DNA of 64,000 bases, taken from Phocoena phocoena (taxonomy: Eukaryota > Chordata > Mammalia > Artiodactyla > Phocoenidae). The DNA lies in assembly GCF_963924675.1 (NCBI RefSeq), contig NC_089221.1, positions 88,222,296 through 88,286,295 of the forward strand, written 5' to 3'. Below are positions 13,347-27,191 of this stretch, one piece after another; position 1 is the stretch's first letter; every line of letters starts with the position of its first letter. A program made the translations under genes and the position numbers. The notes under the pieces were generated by a model. The model saw only the letters and a program-made list of their open reading frames with translations, was not told the origin of the DNA and did not search any database.

Positions 13347-13796
13347 ATCGGGCAGTCATAACATCCTCAGAAACTGTGTGCTTTTACCTTCCAGAATGAC
13401 ATGACATCAGGATGTAAGGGAGAGAAAAGAAAAGTTGACGTGTACAAAATAGGAGGAAAGAGAGGATACAGGGGTTGGCCATAGTTTTCCTTGGCACACT
13501 GGGATTTTCTAGAAGTTCTTTTAGGGATCACTTTAAACACAGAATTCCATAGGAGTGAGAAAGGGGGAGAAAAATCTCAGAAATCACAGATGAGAAGACA
13601 GACTCATGCTCTGTGTGACATCTAAAATGTCATTTTGCCTCCTATTTTTCCCACCTACAAAAACAAAATTAGACAACAAAATTAGACGAACTCGAAGAAC
13701 CCACGTGGCACCATCTTTATAAAGCTTTCCTGATTCACTCTAAGAACTAAATTTTAAAAGCCACATATTGGGATAAATTACTAGGTAACATAAAAC
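13347..13796. other. Intronic sequence, nothing recognised
   Basis: Unique-looking sequence between two SINEs. A small direct repeat 'aacaaaattagac' occurs twice at about 13663-13688. Confidence 0.45.
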
Positions 13797-13809
13797 AGCT
13801 ACTAGGTGG

Positions 13810-14014
13810 GGGCTTCCCTGTTGGCGCTGTGGTTGAGAGTCCGCCTGCCGACGCAGGGGACGCGGGTTCGTGCCCCGGTCCGGGAAGGTCCCGCATGCCG
13901 CAGAGCGGCTGGGCCCGTGAGCCATGGCCGCTGGGCCTGCGCGTCCGGAGCCTGTGCTCCGCAACGGGTGAGGCCACAACAGTGAGAGGCCGGCGTACCG
14001 CAAAAAAAAAAAAA
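13810..14014 (+). mobile_element. CHR-type tRNA-Glu SINE (short form), young-looking
   Basis: The copy is intact from 'gggcttccctgttggcgctg' to the poly(A). It is flanked by a perfect 13-bp duplication, 'agctactaggtgg', at 13797-13809 and 14015-14027. Low divergence and the perfect duplication suggest a fairly recent insertion. Confidence 0.95.
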
Positions 14015-14027
14015 AGCTACTAGGTGG

Positions 14028-15914
14028 CCTTGACAATTACGTGGCAACAAGACATTTCTCTTCCAACGTTGAGGCACTCTGTACCACCTGACCACCAATG
14101 ACACACCTCAGGAGATCTACCTAATGAGGTCAGCACCTTGCCATCTTAGTGTCCCCACTGTGGGCAGCTTCCCACAATGGAGGATGATAAGCCCTGAACC
14201 ATGGGACTTGAGTGGTGGTAACTCTGGCTGATCAGAGATTTAAGTCCAGTAACTTAAGGGAGCACGAGTCAAGTGGGTTGAGAAATCATGCAAAGCACCC
14301 TCTACTGACTGCACAGAAAACCATCGTTCTATTGACTGCTTCCCAGTCTGTCCTTCAGGGCCCAGAGTCCTCGCTACGGTGATGTGCTGTGCTCCATGCA
14401 CCCTGGGGTCCCACCTGGACCCAACCATCTGGGCCCTGAAAGGTTCCATGGTCCCCAGCCTGAATGGTGATTGTCTCCGGAAGCGTCTTTACTATGTTTC
14501 AAGCATCAAGGTTTATGAAAACCCCAAAGGGAAGTAATCCCTGAATGCCACTAAAAGATCTCCAGCTGCTACCGTTTATGAAGTAGGCTTGACAAGACAG
14601 GGAGAGGAAAAGGGGTGGGGGGAGCAGGAAGGATGGGAAGAGAGAAGAATTTAGACAAGGGCAAGTTATCCAAACAGAGCCCCCATCAAAAAGGAGTCAT
14701 GTTTTATCAGCTTAAGCTTTCCTGCCTCCTTTCCCAAAGGCATTTCCCCCCTCAACTCTCATTAACTCTTCTTTATAGCTGTCTATTTTCTTTAAAAAAT
14801 AATAATAAAGGCAGCACATGGCTAGGGAAAGTCCCTAAGTGTGTGAAAATTAGAAAGCTGAGCCAGATGAATTACCTGGACACAGGACTGAATATGTCTT
14901 CCCTAAAAAATCTGGAAGGAAAATGGTTTTTTCATGGAGAAGAATTAGAGTAGCTCTCAGTATCTGTCTCTCCCTTCTTCATTCTTTTGAAAAGGTCTTT
15001 TCATTTCATTAAGTTAAGCTGATTAATAAAAATTCAGCAGTTTGCCCATGGATCCTTTAGAAGTGGTGTTACAAGCTGAAAGATGCAGGCAGAAGGTTTT
15101 TGTGCTAGAGACAATAAGGGGATGACTTCTTAAATCCGTTGTTGTCATCCTCCATTAGACAGAAATAGTCACCTTGCCTCAGATTCGTCTGACAAACACT
15201 GTACGCTACTTGTTAGCTCCTAGTAACCTCCGCAAAAAGTTCAGTGCTTACTTATAAATAAAAGGAGAGAAAAAGAAACATTTAGAAAGAAAGTATGAGA
15301 ACATTTTGCTTCATTTCAAAGATTATTTATACGAATTAATGAAGAAAACATGGCCTGTAGAAGAAGGTTCGTGAAAGGGAAAAAGCAATGTTATCTAAAG
15401 AAATTTCTCATGTAAACACAAAGTTGTACGTTTTCCAGTAAAGCAAAACAAGCAGATAAATTCAGCTATTCATTTATGAATAACTGTTGATTTTGTTATC
15501 CAAAAATACTTTTCTTAATTACCTAGTCAGTACCTAACACAGTAAATGCTCGAGTTAAAAAAATGAACTTCTTCAACAAATTGAAGACTGTCATTTACTT
15601 TTAAAGACGAAAAAATTGTCAGGTTATATAATGTCACGACTTGCAAATGTTTTCAACTGTTCCAGTATGAGTTAAATTCATCCAGAAAAAATGATTAAAA
15701 TGAGCAAGTCTGCTTTGTAGGAGTTGAAGCATTTTCTTAGCCACCTTTAACCTGCGTAAACACTAAATTGTTCATTTGTACTTTATCCAGAGATGACTAA
15801 ATTAAATTTATACCACCATTCATGATACTTTATTTAAACGGCCCCCTAAAAGGCACTCACTATTCATATGTTAACATCATTACCAAATTTATTCCTATCA
15901 AATCTTTGTATACG
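14028..15914. other. Intronic sequence, nothing recognised
   Basis: No gene recognised. The 112-residue plus-strand open frame at 14615-14953 has no family signature and is probably chance. Confidence 0.5.
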
Positions 15915-15924
15915 TGTGACAGTG

Positions 15925-16139
15925 TTTTTTTTTTTTTTTTTTTTTTTGAGGTATGCAGGCCTCTCACTGTTGTGGCCTCTCCCGTTGCGGAGCACAGGCT
16001 CCGGATGCGCAGGCTCAGCAGCCATGGCCCACGGGCCCAGCCGCTCTGCGGCATGTGGGTTTCTCCCGGACCGGGGCACGAACCCGCGTCCCCTGCACTG
16101 GCAGGCAGACTCTCAACCACTGCGCCACCAGGGGAGCCC
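15925..16139 (-). mobile_element. CHR-type tRNA-Glu SINE (short form)
   Basis: Reverse-complement SINE with a T-tail of about 23 nt, ending 'accaggggagccc'. The 10-bp duplication 'tgtgacagtg' occurs at 15915-15924 and 16140-16149. Confidence 0.95.
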
Positions 16140-16844
16140 TGTGACAGTGTTTTTAAGTGCCATCTTAAAACAATCTGCCCACAATATATTGAATCAAGTT
16201 TTATAGTCTCGTTCTAACATTAAATTTGTCCCAAAATACCAGAGCAAATAAATGTTTTTGTCTGAATCTTACTTCAAAAGGATTTGGGGGAAAATGTTAT
16301 TTTTGCTTTACTCATATCTTGTGGACACTGCATAGACTTAAAGTCATCAAGTCTGTACAGAATAGCCCCCAAATATTTAAAGTGTTTGGCATTTTTAAAG
16401 ATGCAATTCTTGATTTGAAGATCGCTAAAATAAACAAACAAAAAAACACCATTAAAGGCCCATCCTAAGCCATGACCAAATCAGCCATTAAGCTATTACT
16501 GTTTTCTCCAGGTAAATATGGAGGATTCAGTTACATGAAGAAAGCCAAACCCACTTGAGCACACATTCCCTGTGGCCTGAAGCCTGTCACCTGCTTTGCC
16601 ATCATCAATCCATCTCTTCAAATACCTAAGAGGCTGAGACCAAACAATGTGGCTGAGAAAAACAATGAATAAGGATCTATTTGCACTTCTACTGTGAAGA
16701 ATAATCATAGGTTAGCTGTGGCTTATAATTATCAAGTACAGAATGTGTTAACTAAAGCGTAGCTCCTTTTCAATGAAGTGAAAGATGAGCGGAATCTAAG
16801 CAGATGCTATATGCTTAATGGCATTATCATTCTCATATTTTTAA

Positions 16845-16980
16845 AATCCTACAAAGTGCCTACTGTGTGCCAAGCACTATGCCAACTACAGTAAAGATTA
16901 ACAAGGCGTGACCCTGACACCAAAGCGATTACGGTGTATCTGATATAATTAACGTCTTCAGGGAGATGAGACAGTTGCTA
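16845..16980 (-). repeat. L2 or MIR-like fragment
   Basis: 'agtgcctactgtgtgccaag' is the conserved terminal motif shared by L2 3' ends (reverse) and MIR. The remainder is diverged. Confidence 0.5.
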
Positions 16981-19420
16981 CCAAGGGGTACAGAAGGTAA
17001 TGGGGGGAAGGCACTAGTTAAACGTGTGGGTGCTAATTCTTCCTTTCACAGATCCACTTGAGTTCCTGGTCTCCCTGTAAACATGGAGACAGGAATAGTT
17101 ACATGTACTCATGTTGAGTGTGTCATTATTGAAAGACGTAGCTGTTAAAACCATGAGAACATGAAAACTACTGCTTCTGAAAAAATATTTTCATGGAAGC
17201 GTGGAGGTAGGGCCGGGGATACTGTTACTTACTACCGGGGTACTGTCACTGAACGTAGTTCTTAAGACGGAAGAGTCCTGACTCCGAAGACATGTGAAAA
17301 AATCTTATTGAAAAAGCTTCATCATGTAGGATTTTTTGTGTGTAAAGGATACACATTCGAGATCAGTTCTCCAAGTTCCTCCAGATACAGTCATTTTACT
17401 GTGGAATTGGGACTTCTGGATATTATTATCAGTGCACTGTAGATAGCTAATAAGCAGGTTTAACTAAAATATCACGTAAATGACAGTTATGCATAATATG
17501 GGTCCTATAATACAAATTATTGACTTTTTTCAAAAATAGCATCTTTCTGATGATATCACTCTGATAATATAAAACAAAAAGCAAATGACATAGCAGGTGG
17601 AATAATTTGCAGATAAAATGCAGTTTATATATGTATTTAAATAAAATTACTTGTTTTGCATATTAACTGTTATCAATGTATTTCTATCTTATGCAATTCT
17701 GGAAACTTAAGAACCAGACACTCAAACTTTTCAGTTTAAGTATACAGCTATTATATATATACATACACTTTCTTCAGCCTCTCACAATTTCATCACGGGT
17801 ACAAGTGTCTATAATGGATTAATAGTAACTCAATATTTGTATAAAACATAGCTTAAAATCACAGTTTCATAATCAGCATTGTTATTATAATGAGCTCTTA
17901 TTTTAAGTAGGTTTTTAAATCAACATACCTATATCGTTAACTAGAAATAAACATCAGCAAAATAAACCTACTTTAATACTCATTCTGAAAAACAACAATG
18001 AAAGGTTACAAAATTATAAGCTAAGGGAATAAAAACAGGGCCTACAAAAGTTAAACTTGGATTCTTTAAATTTAGTCAGACTGCTTTTATTAGATAGCAA
18101 GGAAATGAAAAATGTTACATTCATGTCCAACAAATTACTAAATGCAGAAACACACTGCAAACACACACCCGCTGTCCGTAATTGCTACTGCTCACAAATC
18201 AATCTATTTGGATGAGAACAAGACCTGACCTCTAAGAGGACACATCTTCGTGCTCTGTGATTGTGATTAGTCCACCGAAAACCCACAATGCCACAGGAAA
18301 TGGGGCGAAGACAGTCCAATCTAGCCATGAAACTGATTAGGAATAATCTGACTAGAAACTACTAAGAAAATAGACCCTGAAGTGGGCCAAGCATCTCCAA
18401 ATAAATGAGATGATTTCTCCTCTGTGAACAGGCTTCTCCAATACAAGGAAGGCATGAAACAGGTAAGTTAGCTAATAATTACTCATTACTCTTTATATCT
18501 ACATTTACCATCATCGTGATGCAAATGCATAAATCACTTAAAATTTTAATTGATTTTCTGGCTGAATCATTCTTTCTTGTATAGTGAACTGGCACCTTGG
18601 AACTTATTTTAAAGATCCAGTGTGTCTTGTCCACTTCAGTTTTCACTGATTACGAAAGTAATGTTTGAAATGTTCATTTCATATTATAAAGCCTACCATG
18701 ACATTAAATTTTTTTAGTAATAATGTAAAAATAAGTATGCAAAATTAGACAAGATACAGCAAAAAACAGGACAAAAGACTGAGTCGTATTTATATAACTT
18801 ATGATAAAGATTTAAATTGTACAACTGTATTCTGTGTTCCAATACTTATACATTTACCCAATTTTCTAAAGTCTTGCCTATTCTACTTCATAACTCCTCC
18901 CAATGCAAAACAAATGAAAACCAAACAGTTCAGTAAATCAACTCGTGATTTAGATCTTACAGATGTGAACTGAAGAATATTTTTTAAATTCTAGGTCCTT
19001 CTTTTTCTTCTTTTGAAACGCTTCTTAAAAACTCTTCTTAATTTTTAGAACCAAATTAAAATAGGTGTTTAATCAGATACAATTCCGCCAAAGTCTCCCT
19101 GTGTCAAATCTCAGGATTGGATTCATTAACTTGGATGAGAGTGTATTCGCTAGTTTGGGTATAAAACATACACCTAAAGCTCTGAAATTGTACATTATTT
19201 TTCTTACTGATTAACCATAACTTCAGGATAGTTTTCCAGATAAATCCTTAAATTCATGTTTAGAAGTGACACAGAAAACTTTTTTTAATCTTTAAAGTTA
19301 AGTTTGAAAGTAAAAAACAAAATATCATGTGTGTATTTTCTTCAAAAGTTTAGACATGTAGATACATATGTATTAGTTCCTCTGCATTAATAAGACAAAA
19401 ATGAAGTTGAAAATGACCTC
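16981..19420. other. Intronic sequence, nothing recognised
   Basis: AT-rich sequence of about 2.4 kb without a recognised gene or repeat. Confidence 0.5.
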
Positions 19421-19424
19421 CCAG

Positions 19425-19560
19425 AGGACAACAATCCTCTCATTTCACAGATGAGGAAACTCAACTTAACCAAGGTTAAGTGACTTGCCCAAGGTCAAAC
19501 AGTTAAGTAGTGTCAAAGCAGTGACACATCTCAAATCTTCTGAGTCAGATGCTCTAGCAT
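19425..19560 (+). repeat. MIR SINE
   Basis: 'cacagatgaggaaactcaac' and 'gtgacttgcccaaggtcaaa' are canonical MIR core phrases. Confidence 0.8.
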
Positions 19561-19584
19561 AAGAGATGAACTAATTCAGTCACC

Positions 19585-19710
19585 TTGTTGTCAAGATGAA
19601 AAACAGAGTCCTGGAGCATTCAGTGATTTGCTTAAGGTCAAGCATCTAGTTGGTAGAAAAAAAAAAAAAAACAGTGACATCCACATCACCTGACTCCAGG
19701 CCTTAGTATT
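19585..19710 (+). repeat. MIR SINE fragment interrupted by an A15 run
   Basis: 'gatttgcttaaggtcaagca' and 'tgactccaggcc' match MIR. An A-run at about 19659-19673 expands inside it. Confidence 0.6.
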
Positions 19711-19897
19711 TATTTTTTTTGAAAAGATATTACTTTATCTTTCAAACTGAAAAAATCAGAAAAGAGAATTTCCACACAATTAACACATGAGTTCAGTTAG
19801 GTTACCACAACATTTGGCAACAGGCAGGAAAATGAAGAGAGAAAGTCTATGGGCAGACAATGCATCTCCTAGGTTGATACTCAAATGATTCTCTAAA

Positions 19898-20095
19898 TTA
19901 ATAATAACACCTAGATTTCACTGAGAGGATATTATGCAGCAGGTATTTTACCTGCATTTACTTTCTCACTGGATCATCACAAATTATACATCCTCTCTAT
20001 TTTACACAAGCAAAACTTAAGAGTTAAGGAAAAGAATCAGCATTTGAACCCAGATCACCCAGACTCCAAAGTTAGTCAATGCTGTCTCTTTAATA
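19898..20095 (+). repeat. MIR SINE
   Basis: 'atttgaacccagatcaccca' and 'tcaatgctgtctctttaa' follow the MIR 3' half; the 5' half is diverged. Confidence 0.65.
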
Positions 20096-20174
20096 TGTCT
20101 CTGTACCATTGTAAGATTTTTTTTGTACATAAAAAGATAATGAAAATAAAGAAATTCATGCAAAAGTTATTTAT

Positions 20175-20412
20175 TATTAGCTGACTAACATTTACTAATC
20201 ACATACTCTGTGCCAGGAACTGTTCTAATGTAACATGTCATTTAATCACCACAATAACTCTACCAGATAAATACATTTATTATTCTCATTTACAGATGAG
20301 GTAGGTGAAGCGGGGAAAGGTTAAGTAACCTGTCCAGGCCCACAGCACCTAGTTAGAGGAGGAGCTGAGAATTATACCCAGGACCTGTCTCAGATTCTTA
20401 ACCATCATGGGC
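20175..20412 (+). repeat. MIR SINE, near full length
   Basis: 'actctgtgccaggaactgtt', 'ctcatttacagatgaggtag', 'ggttaagtaacctgtccagg' and 'attcttaaccatcat' occur in the MIR consensus order. Confidence 0.85.
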
Positions 20413-21609
20413 CAGACCTTGTTTAGAGTGCTTCTGCATATAAACCACAATCCTGACCTCAAGAGTCTTATCATCTAGGGAACAGAACACATACAAAGAT
20501 GCAGAGAGTGTACACCAACTACAGTATTGTCCATATGCCAATATTATTCATATTCACTAAAGAAGAAGCAAGGGTAACAACTTCCAGTGCAGAAGTACAA
20601 AGGACTGTGCATGGGCGATGAACCACCTCATGTTTCCAGGCACACGTTTCAACTAAAAGACCTGGTTTAGTCTGGCAAAGCAGATGTCCATAACGGATAA
20701 GGTGCCAAAACTCTTTCTTCCCCTCCATGTTGTCTCTCTGGAGATTAGCTGGGAACCTGATCCATCCACATCCTATCAGGAGACTTTTGTCTTTGAAACT
20801 AATCAGGAATAATTTACTGGCTGTTAAGCTACAGGGCAAAAACTCCTCTGATGAAAGGAAGCAACAGCAAGGGGAGGAAGATGGGGGGGGCACGGGGATT
20901 TGGGACACAAAAGAATATAGAGTCAATTCAAGCGTTCATATGCTGTTCTCGATAGCTTAAGAAACACGTGTTTCTTGTTCAGGATGTATTTACTGTGGAA
21001 TAGGCAAAAGATGCATTTAAAATTTTTAAAGTAAATTCATATTGTTATTATGTAAATCAAAGCTGACTGAAAGCGCAGGAGTTTAAATTAAATATAGGGG
21101 AAAATTTCCTGACGATATGATCGTTAAACTTAAGCTTTTATTCAAGGAATTCTAGAATTTCTCCTAAAATTCTTCAAAAAATTGCGCTGTACTTTGTCCA
21201 GGCCTCAAGAATCAAGCTCACCCGAATGCAGAGGAAGAGGGCTAGCTGGCATGTGAATTCCCTACCAGTCCGATTATTCTTCATATACAATACACGCTGT
21301 ATACGTATACACGCAGCCTCACAATTAGCTCCAAAGGAGTCAACGAAACACTTAACCTCCAGTGGGTGGTACTAATTATCTGCTGTAGGTGTACCAGTTG
21401 CGGCTTGCAACCTCTCAAATCCATTAAACGCTCAACAAGGGGGAATATAAGCATACATTTTTAACCCTCCTTTCATATTAACATATGGTCTCCATCGTTC
21501 TTCTCCACTGCGCCTCCTGAAAAATTCTGTCTCAAGGTCACCTTTCAACATTTCACTAATTGTGTTAGACAGTGTGTCACTCCACACAGCCCAGCTAAGC
21601 AGGTAAGAG
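20413..21609. other. Intronic sequence, nothing recognised
   Basis: Includes a 135-residue minus-strand open frame (20519-20926) with no recognisable domain; judged chance. Confidence 0.5.
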
Positions 21610-21629
21610 CCACTTACCGGCCAAGGTCA

Positions 21630-21788
21630 AAGTATATAAAGCTCAGTTTTCTCATCTGTAAAAGAGGACCATTACGTTTCCTTCTTCATAAAAGGTGCTG
21701 TCAGGATTAAATACATGATAATGATTGTGAAGTCTGTAAAGCACTGTGCTTGGTACACAGTAAGTGCTCAATAAATGGGAGCTATTCA
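21630..21788 (-). repeat. MIR SINE
   Basis: 'ctcagttttctcatctgtaa' and 'cacagtaagtgctcaataaa' mark a reverse-complement MIR. Confidence 0.75.
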
Positions 21789-22384
21789 GAAATACCTCTG
21801 TCTCTAGAAGGGCATAGGAGCACTTCTGTGCCTGTAAAGGCAAAACTGAATCATCCTGCACTCCTCTGAGTAACCGCCAAGGCATTACTTGGCGGTTTTG
21901 AAAAGGGACTCAAAGAGCCAGAGGTGGGTGGAGCCCCAGACCCCAATCTCTCCTAAATGCAGCCTCATGTTTGTTTGTTTGATGGCTTTTGTTTTTTTCT
22001 GTTTTATATATTAGTTTTCTGCTAATGATTTTTACGAACAATGTTTCTTGGCTAAAAAAGAAGTTTGAAAACAACTGCTCAATCCATAAATCAGAGAAAT
22101 AATTTAGATGTGATACAGCACTCTCAGGTTCCATCTGGAAATATTAAAACTGCCCTGATTTTTACCATCCCACCACCTAACCACTTATAAACCAAGCTTA
22201 ATTTGAGACCTTCAAATTTTTACGGTATTCAGTTATATTTGCAAAGCAATTAAACAGCAGCTAAGACACACAACAGTGCAGAATTATAATATACATGAGA
22301 ACGTGTATACTATAATTGTTATACATGACCCTCCCCCTTGATATTAGAAGCCTCACAGTGAGATCCTGCAACATGGCTAACCCA

Positions 22385-22690
22385 TTGCAGCCCAAGCTTC
22401 CGATCTTCCACCAGATCTCATTCACACGGAATTAACTGCTTTCTGTACGTCCCCCAAATCCACCTACAAAGTTACAGCCAGCAAGTCTCTACTCCTGTTG
22501 TTATGAATCCCTGGAATATTCTTCTGCTATTTGTCTCCATCTCTATTAAAATCATATCCATCATTCAAGGCCTAGTCTACACTATTCCTCTTCCAGCAAG
22601 TAGTTCCTGATACTCTGAACAGATGTGCTTGCTCTCTCTGTCCATAGCATTCCATGCTTTATTGTGACATTCTTTGTTTGTTGTTCATTA
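22385..22690 (+). repeat. Probable L2 3' fragment
   Basis: 'ccatcattcaaggcctagtc' followed by a 'cagcaagtagttcctgat' phrase resembles the L2 distal ORF2/3' UTR region. Diverged; call by motif only. Confidence 0.45.
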
Positions 22691-25600
22691 TTAGCCTGAG
22701 TGAAGCAGAACATTTTGATCACTGTCTTGACAATTAATGAATTTTCTAATTGTCTTGGTATTTGCCTGCATGTGGTCTTTAGCACTGACAGGTTCACATC
22801 AAATGTCACAGAAGACCAGGCATTAAGATGTAGGGACGTTTACAATATTAGTCAAAATGAGCAACAATCCAAATATGCTATTGGTGGTTGTACTGTGTCT
22901 TTATTAAAAATCACTTTGCAGTCAGGACACATGAGAATTTCATTTTAAGGATGTTTACTTTTCCAGTTAGTAAATGTACCGGGATGGTTTTTACTAAAAC
23001 ATAAGTCAGCCAGCTGTTTGTTTGGGTTCTTGAACTGAATGGTAAAAATACAGTCAGCTTTTACTCAAAGTACTCCACTTTAAACAAGGGAATCTGTTCC
23101 ATATTTAAATGATTTAATTTTCCTTTTTAAAAAAAAAAAGTTTCAATTTTTCATATAATAAGAACATCTCCTCTTCAGAACTTCAGAAGTTGCATTGCAG
23201 ATGACATATGGTTCTCCATCACCCATCTGATACCCCAGGGATGCTGAAGCACTTAGGAGACCCAAGAGAGTGTGTAATCCGACATGACAGCTGAAGTTGG
23301 AAAGGCTGACAGAAGCATCAGAACAGGTATCAGGGAGGGAGAAGGATTAGTCTGGAATCCAGGTTCACCCCTCATCTTTCTTTCAACTCCACCAGAATGC
23401 TACACTTCATGTGCCCTTGAGAACAGGGCATCTGGCATGAAGGGCTGGACCCACCAAGACCAATAGCTCCATGTACCTTAAACTTCTGAAAGAGGGCAGA
23501 GAGGGTTTTGGCACTCCAGTCTCCCAAATTCTCTGTAACCCAGCATAAGCTCCTGCTGGCTTTGTAGTCAGCTTCTCTTTCCTCTATATGGTGCATTTAG
23601 GAGTTCAGCTGTGGGCCCTGTTAATTTCCCTGCGCAGCCTTTCTTCCCCTCCTAACACATGCATACTTGAGCTGCCTCTGGAGTGCTGACTAAGCAAGAA
23701 CAATAGGAGGCTTTGAGCAGGCCTCAGCCAGCCCCAGCCCCAGTCAATATTTACTTCAGTTTAGAGCCACTGTTTTAAAGCTCCTTCCAAGCAGAACTCA
23801 ACAGTGGGGAATCGCCAGAGGTTTCTAGATTTTATTTAACAAGAGGGAAGAGGGCTGTAGAGACAGAGTAAATAGATTACTGTCCAAACCACTTTCTCAG
23901 AGAAAAAAAGGGAGGCAGTGCAACAAAACAGGTTAGACTTTCTATACTAATTAGCAATTTACAACAAGAAAAACCAATCGTCTTCCAACACTGATTACTG
24001 CAGTCTTAAAACTCCCTATTAGGCTACAGTGCAAATCCACTTAGTTTGACCCCTGTATACCTGTGAACAGGGGCCCTGATGCGATCAACCACTCAAAGCT
24101 TGCCAGTGTTTGCCTGCTCTGCCCAGAAGGGCAATGCGAGGGCCCTAGGGGAAGTTAGTCCAAACTCCTTGGCTGACTCCCAAACCAGATCTCACGTATA
24201 TATACTACCAATTCAAGTGTGTCCCGAAAAAGAAGTTGTGATTACCAAACACCCAGAATCGAGAGCGCGCTATGGTAAATACCAGTACGCGTGTCTGCTA
24301 GCTTGGCAACATTGAGAAGGTAGATCTGCGGCTCTGAAGAGAGTAACCGAAAAAAACAAGTCACAAACACTCTCTTCCCTCCAGCGACAGTGGCTTTCTA
24401 TGGGATGGCAGGTGGGAGGTGGGATGCGGAGGGAGGTGAAAACTATTTAAATGTAAAATTTTTATATTTGCCCAGTTGGTTTAATTTTATTTTTTTAAGG
24501 AGTTAATTGTCATAAAACTAACCCGAAATAACAGTTGGGAAGTTTTACTAAAATGATTAAGGCCATATAAAATTACTAGAGATTTCAGTTAGATACCTGA
24601 GGAAAGAAATTCATAGTTGTCTGCCGTAACCACTTATAATGCTCATTATTCCATTCAAATCAATAAGGAGACTTCGTTGTTTTCTGTTAAAGACCTAACT
24701 ATACATTCCATTTGCATTTTACAATATTTCCATAAGGACAGTCAGATGATCCAAAAATTTTAATACGAGAGAAATTAAAGAGGTTTTGCAACTGTCTAAA
24801 CTTAAAAATTCTAGTTTATGATGACCTAGTATTAAAGGGCAGTTCACCACTGTCTATATTTTAAACAAGCAAAATACACTGACATAATTTGGCATTTCAC
24901 AAAAAGAATGAAGAGAATTCAAACCACCCTTCCTCAAAATATATGAGGTAAAAGGTTAGGTATATTAGGATAGGCTTGTTTCTATCATGTTTGTTTAAAT
25001 TCATCAGATGCACTGAAATATGTTCAGCTCTAATCTTTACTAAAATATTTACCATATTAATAAAAGCTAAATAATTAAAATGCAACTCAATCCAATTACT
25101 GCCACATCTTAAGGAATTACTGGATTGCTATACACTTAATTTGATGAATCAACATGCGCTCACGGGAAGAAAATACAAAGTCAGCCTAGCTGAAATGAAG
25201 CCTCTGGCTAATATTTTTAAACTGATATATAAGAGTTATAAAGAATTATTTTTTTAATAATACAGAGTGTCAATAAGTATGTCATCAAAATTTAAACTTC
25301 TTGACTACCCTTTTGCCAAGAAAGGAAGCCTGGAACACAGGAGGGATTGTAACCATTAACCATTCATCATACTGAATCCAAGTAACATAAAATTACAAAG
25401 TTTAAAGCTTGAAATAAACTCATAGCAAGCTCATTCCTTTGACAAATCTTAACTTCCAATTTAGCAGGACAAAAGAAGCCTTCTTTTGTATGAGATGATA
25501 CAAGTGTAAAAAAGGTCAGTCTGATAGTCTGGTGAGCATAGCAATTCCAAATATTAAAACACTGAACTTTTAAGGGAAATCAGTTATAGAGAGTTACCAG

Positions 25601-26804
25601 TTCTCTTTCAAATAATTTTGGTATTGCTAATACTAACTTCAATATTTTATTGCTACTGGCCAAGCGCTGCCCTCAGTTGTCACTAAATTTCTGGGTACCG
25701 CACATAAGGATCATTGACAATTTCCTTTATGAATTACATTTTTTTTGCCTTAAGTGAGGGTTATATCTTCAGGAGTAAAATGTTATAAAATAATTATGTA
25801 AGTGTACGATTGCAATTTTTAAACAAGTAACAGGCACACTTGCTATTCTCCTGATTAGCTATACACATATGAAGTAAAACCTGCTTTGTGTAACCACCAG
25901 ACAATTCTACAGGAAAGTGGCCCTTTGACAGTAATGTGTTAAAGGAAACTTAGGTTTCAGTGCATTAAAATATGTGTTCCTTGACAAATTCTGTCTCTTT
26001 TCTTAGCTAGACGCTGTTACGATCTATTTATGCTCCTAACATCAATGTGTGCATAATTAATATGTACTAAGTTTAAAAGCAGTCGATAACAGGAGTTTTT
26101 TAAGCACAGAGGCGTCAAGAGGCTAAACACTGTTTTTCTGGCAGTAGGATTCAGAAGAATCCAAGGATCCCAGGGACAGCTGGGCTGCCTGTAAGGAACA
26201 GCCCCAGACAGGAATTGATTTGTTTCAACAAGCTCCTCATTGGAAATACAAGCATTCTCCAAAAGGATGTCGGTATTTCATTAATTTCTCCTTTGAGATG
26301 GAGATATCTCATTATACCTGTGAAGTCCAAAGCAGAATACTAGGGTTTTAGAAGTCAAAGAGGAAACAATATATTGGAGACAACCTGAGAGGGCAACAAC
26401 TTCACGAGGAGATCCAAATTTCCTTTCTGGAAGAAGGTCCTAGCTGACTTGCCTCTCAAGTGTCACTCTTCACACATTATTACTCATGTAGAAATCACTA
26501 GATAAAGCCTGAAATGTGAATTCCTTTAAAAGAAAATCCTATATAAATGCATAAATCATATCTATCAGGGACAACATATATTACAAAATAAGACAACTTG
26601 ATCTTTTTTAAAAAGTCAACTCTTCCATGATGTTTTGAAAATAAAATTTTATTTGTAAGACTGTATTTCTATGCAACTTACAAGAATATATAGAATTATA
26701 CAGTAAGATGCATCAGTGCAAAGTGAGGTGACCCCCTCAATCTCTACTCTAATTTTTATAACCTTTTTAAAAATCCTGCTACAGATATACTTTCCTTCAA
26801 ATTT
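22691..26804. other. Intronic sequence, nothing recognised
   Basis: About 4 kb of AT-rich intron. Open frames are short and featureless. No RNA gene or confident repeat seen. Confidence 0.5.
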
Positions 26805-26955
26805 TCACAGATCTGAAGGAGACATTTTGATTATACCCATTTATCTGTTAGGGTGAAGAAACTGAGGTTCAAAATTAATCATTAAAAATGTAATGGCATA
26901 GTTAGACTCAATTAGAGCTGAAATTTAACTAGATCTGAAATGTAACAGAAAAATG
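26805..26955 (+). repeat. MIR-like fragment
   Basis: 'gaagaaactgaggttcaaaa' preceded by a 'tacccatttatctg' core suggests a degraded MIR. Confidence 0.5.
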
Positions 26956-27191
26956 TTAACAAAGACAATTTAAAAATCAAATCTGACATAGGATTTTTAA
27001 TATCTTACTCTCTGAGCCTTGCCTAGACGACACCCAAACCCATTCACAGTTTTATCCAAAACAGCTGCTATTATAAAAACTCAAAACAAAAAAAAATGTA
27101 CATAAATTCAATGCCTTTATTTTATGCAGTCAAAACAATCTTAAATGTAGAAATATCAGTGTATCAAGAACTTGGTTACAACCTATTAATC

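Noticed and set aside
13740..14036. Frames at several SINEs (10767-11172, 13740-14104, 15822-16217, 47956-48303) with a shared Arg/Gly/Pro-rich peptide
   Set aside because: The same peptide recurs because it is the translated CHR SINE, not a gene family.
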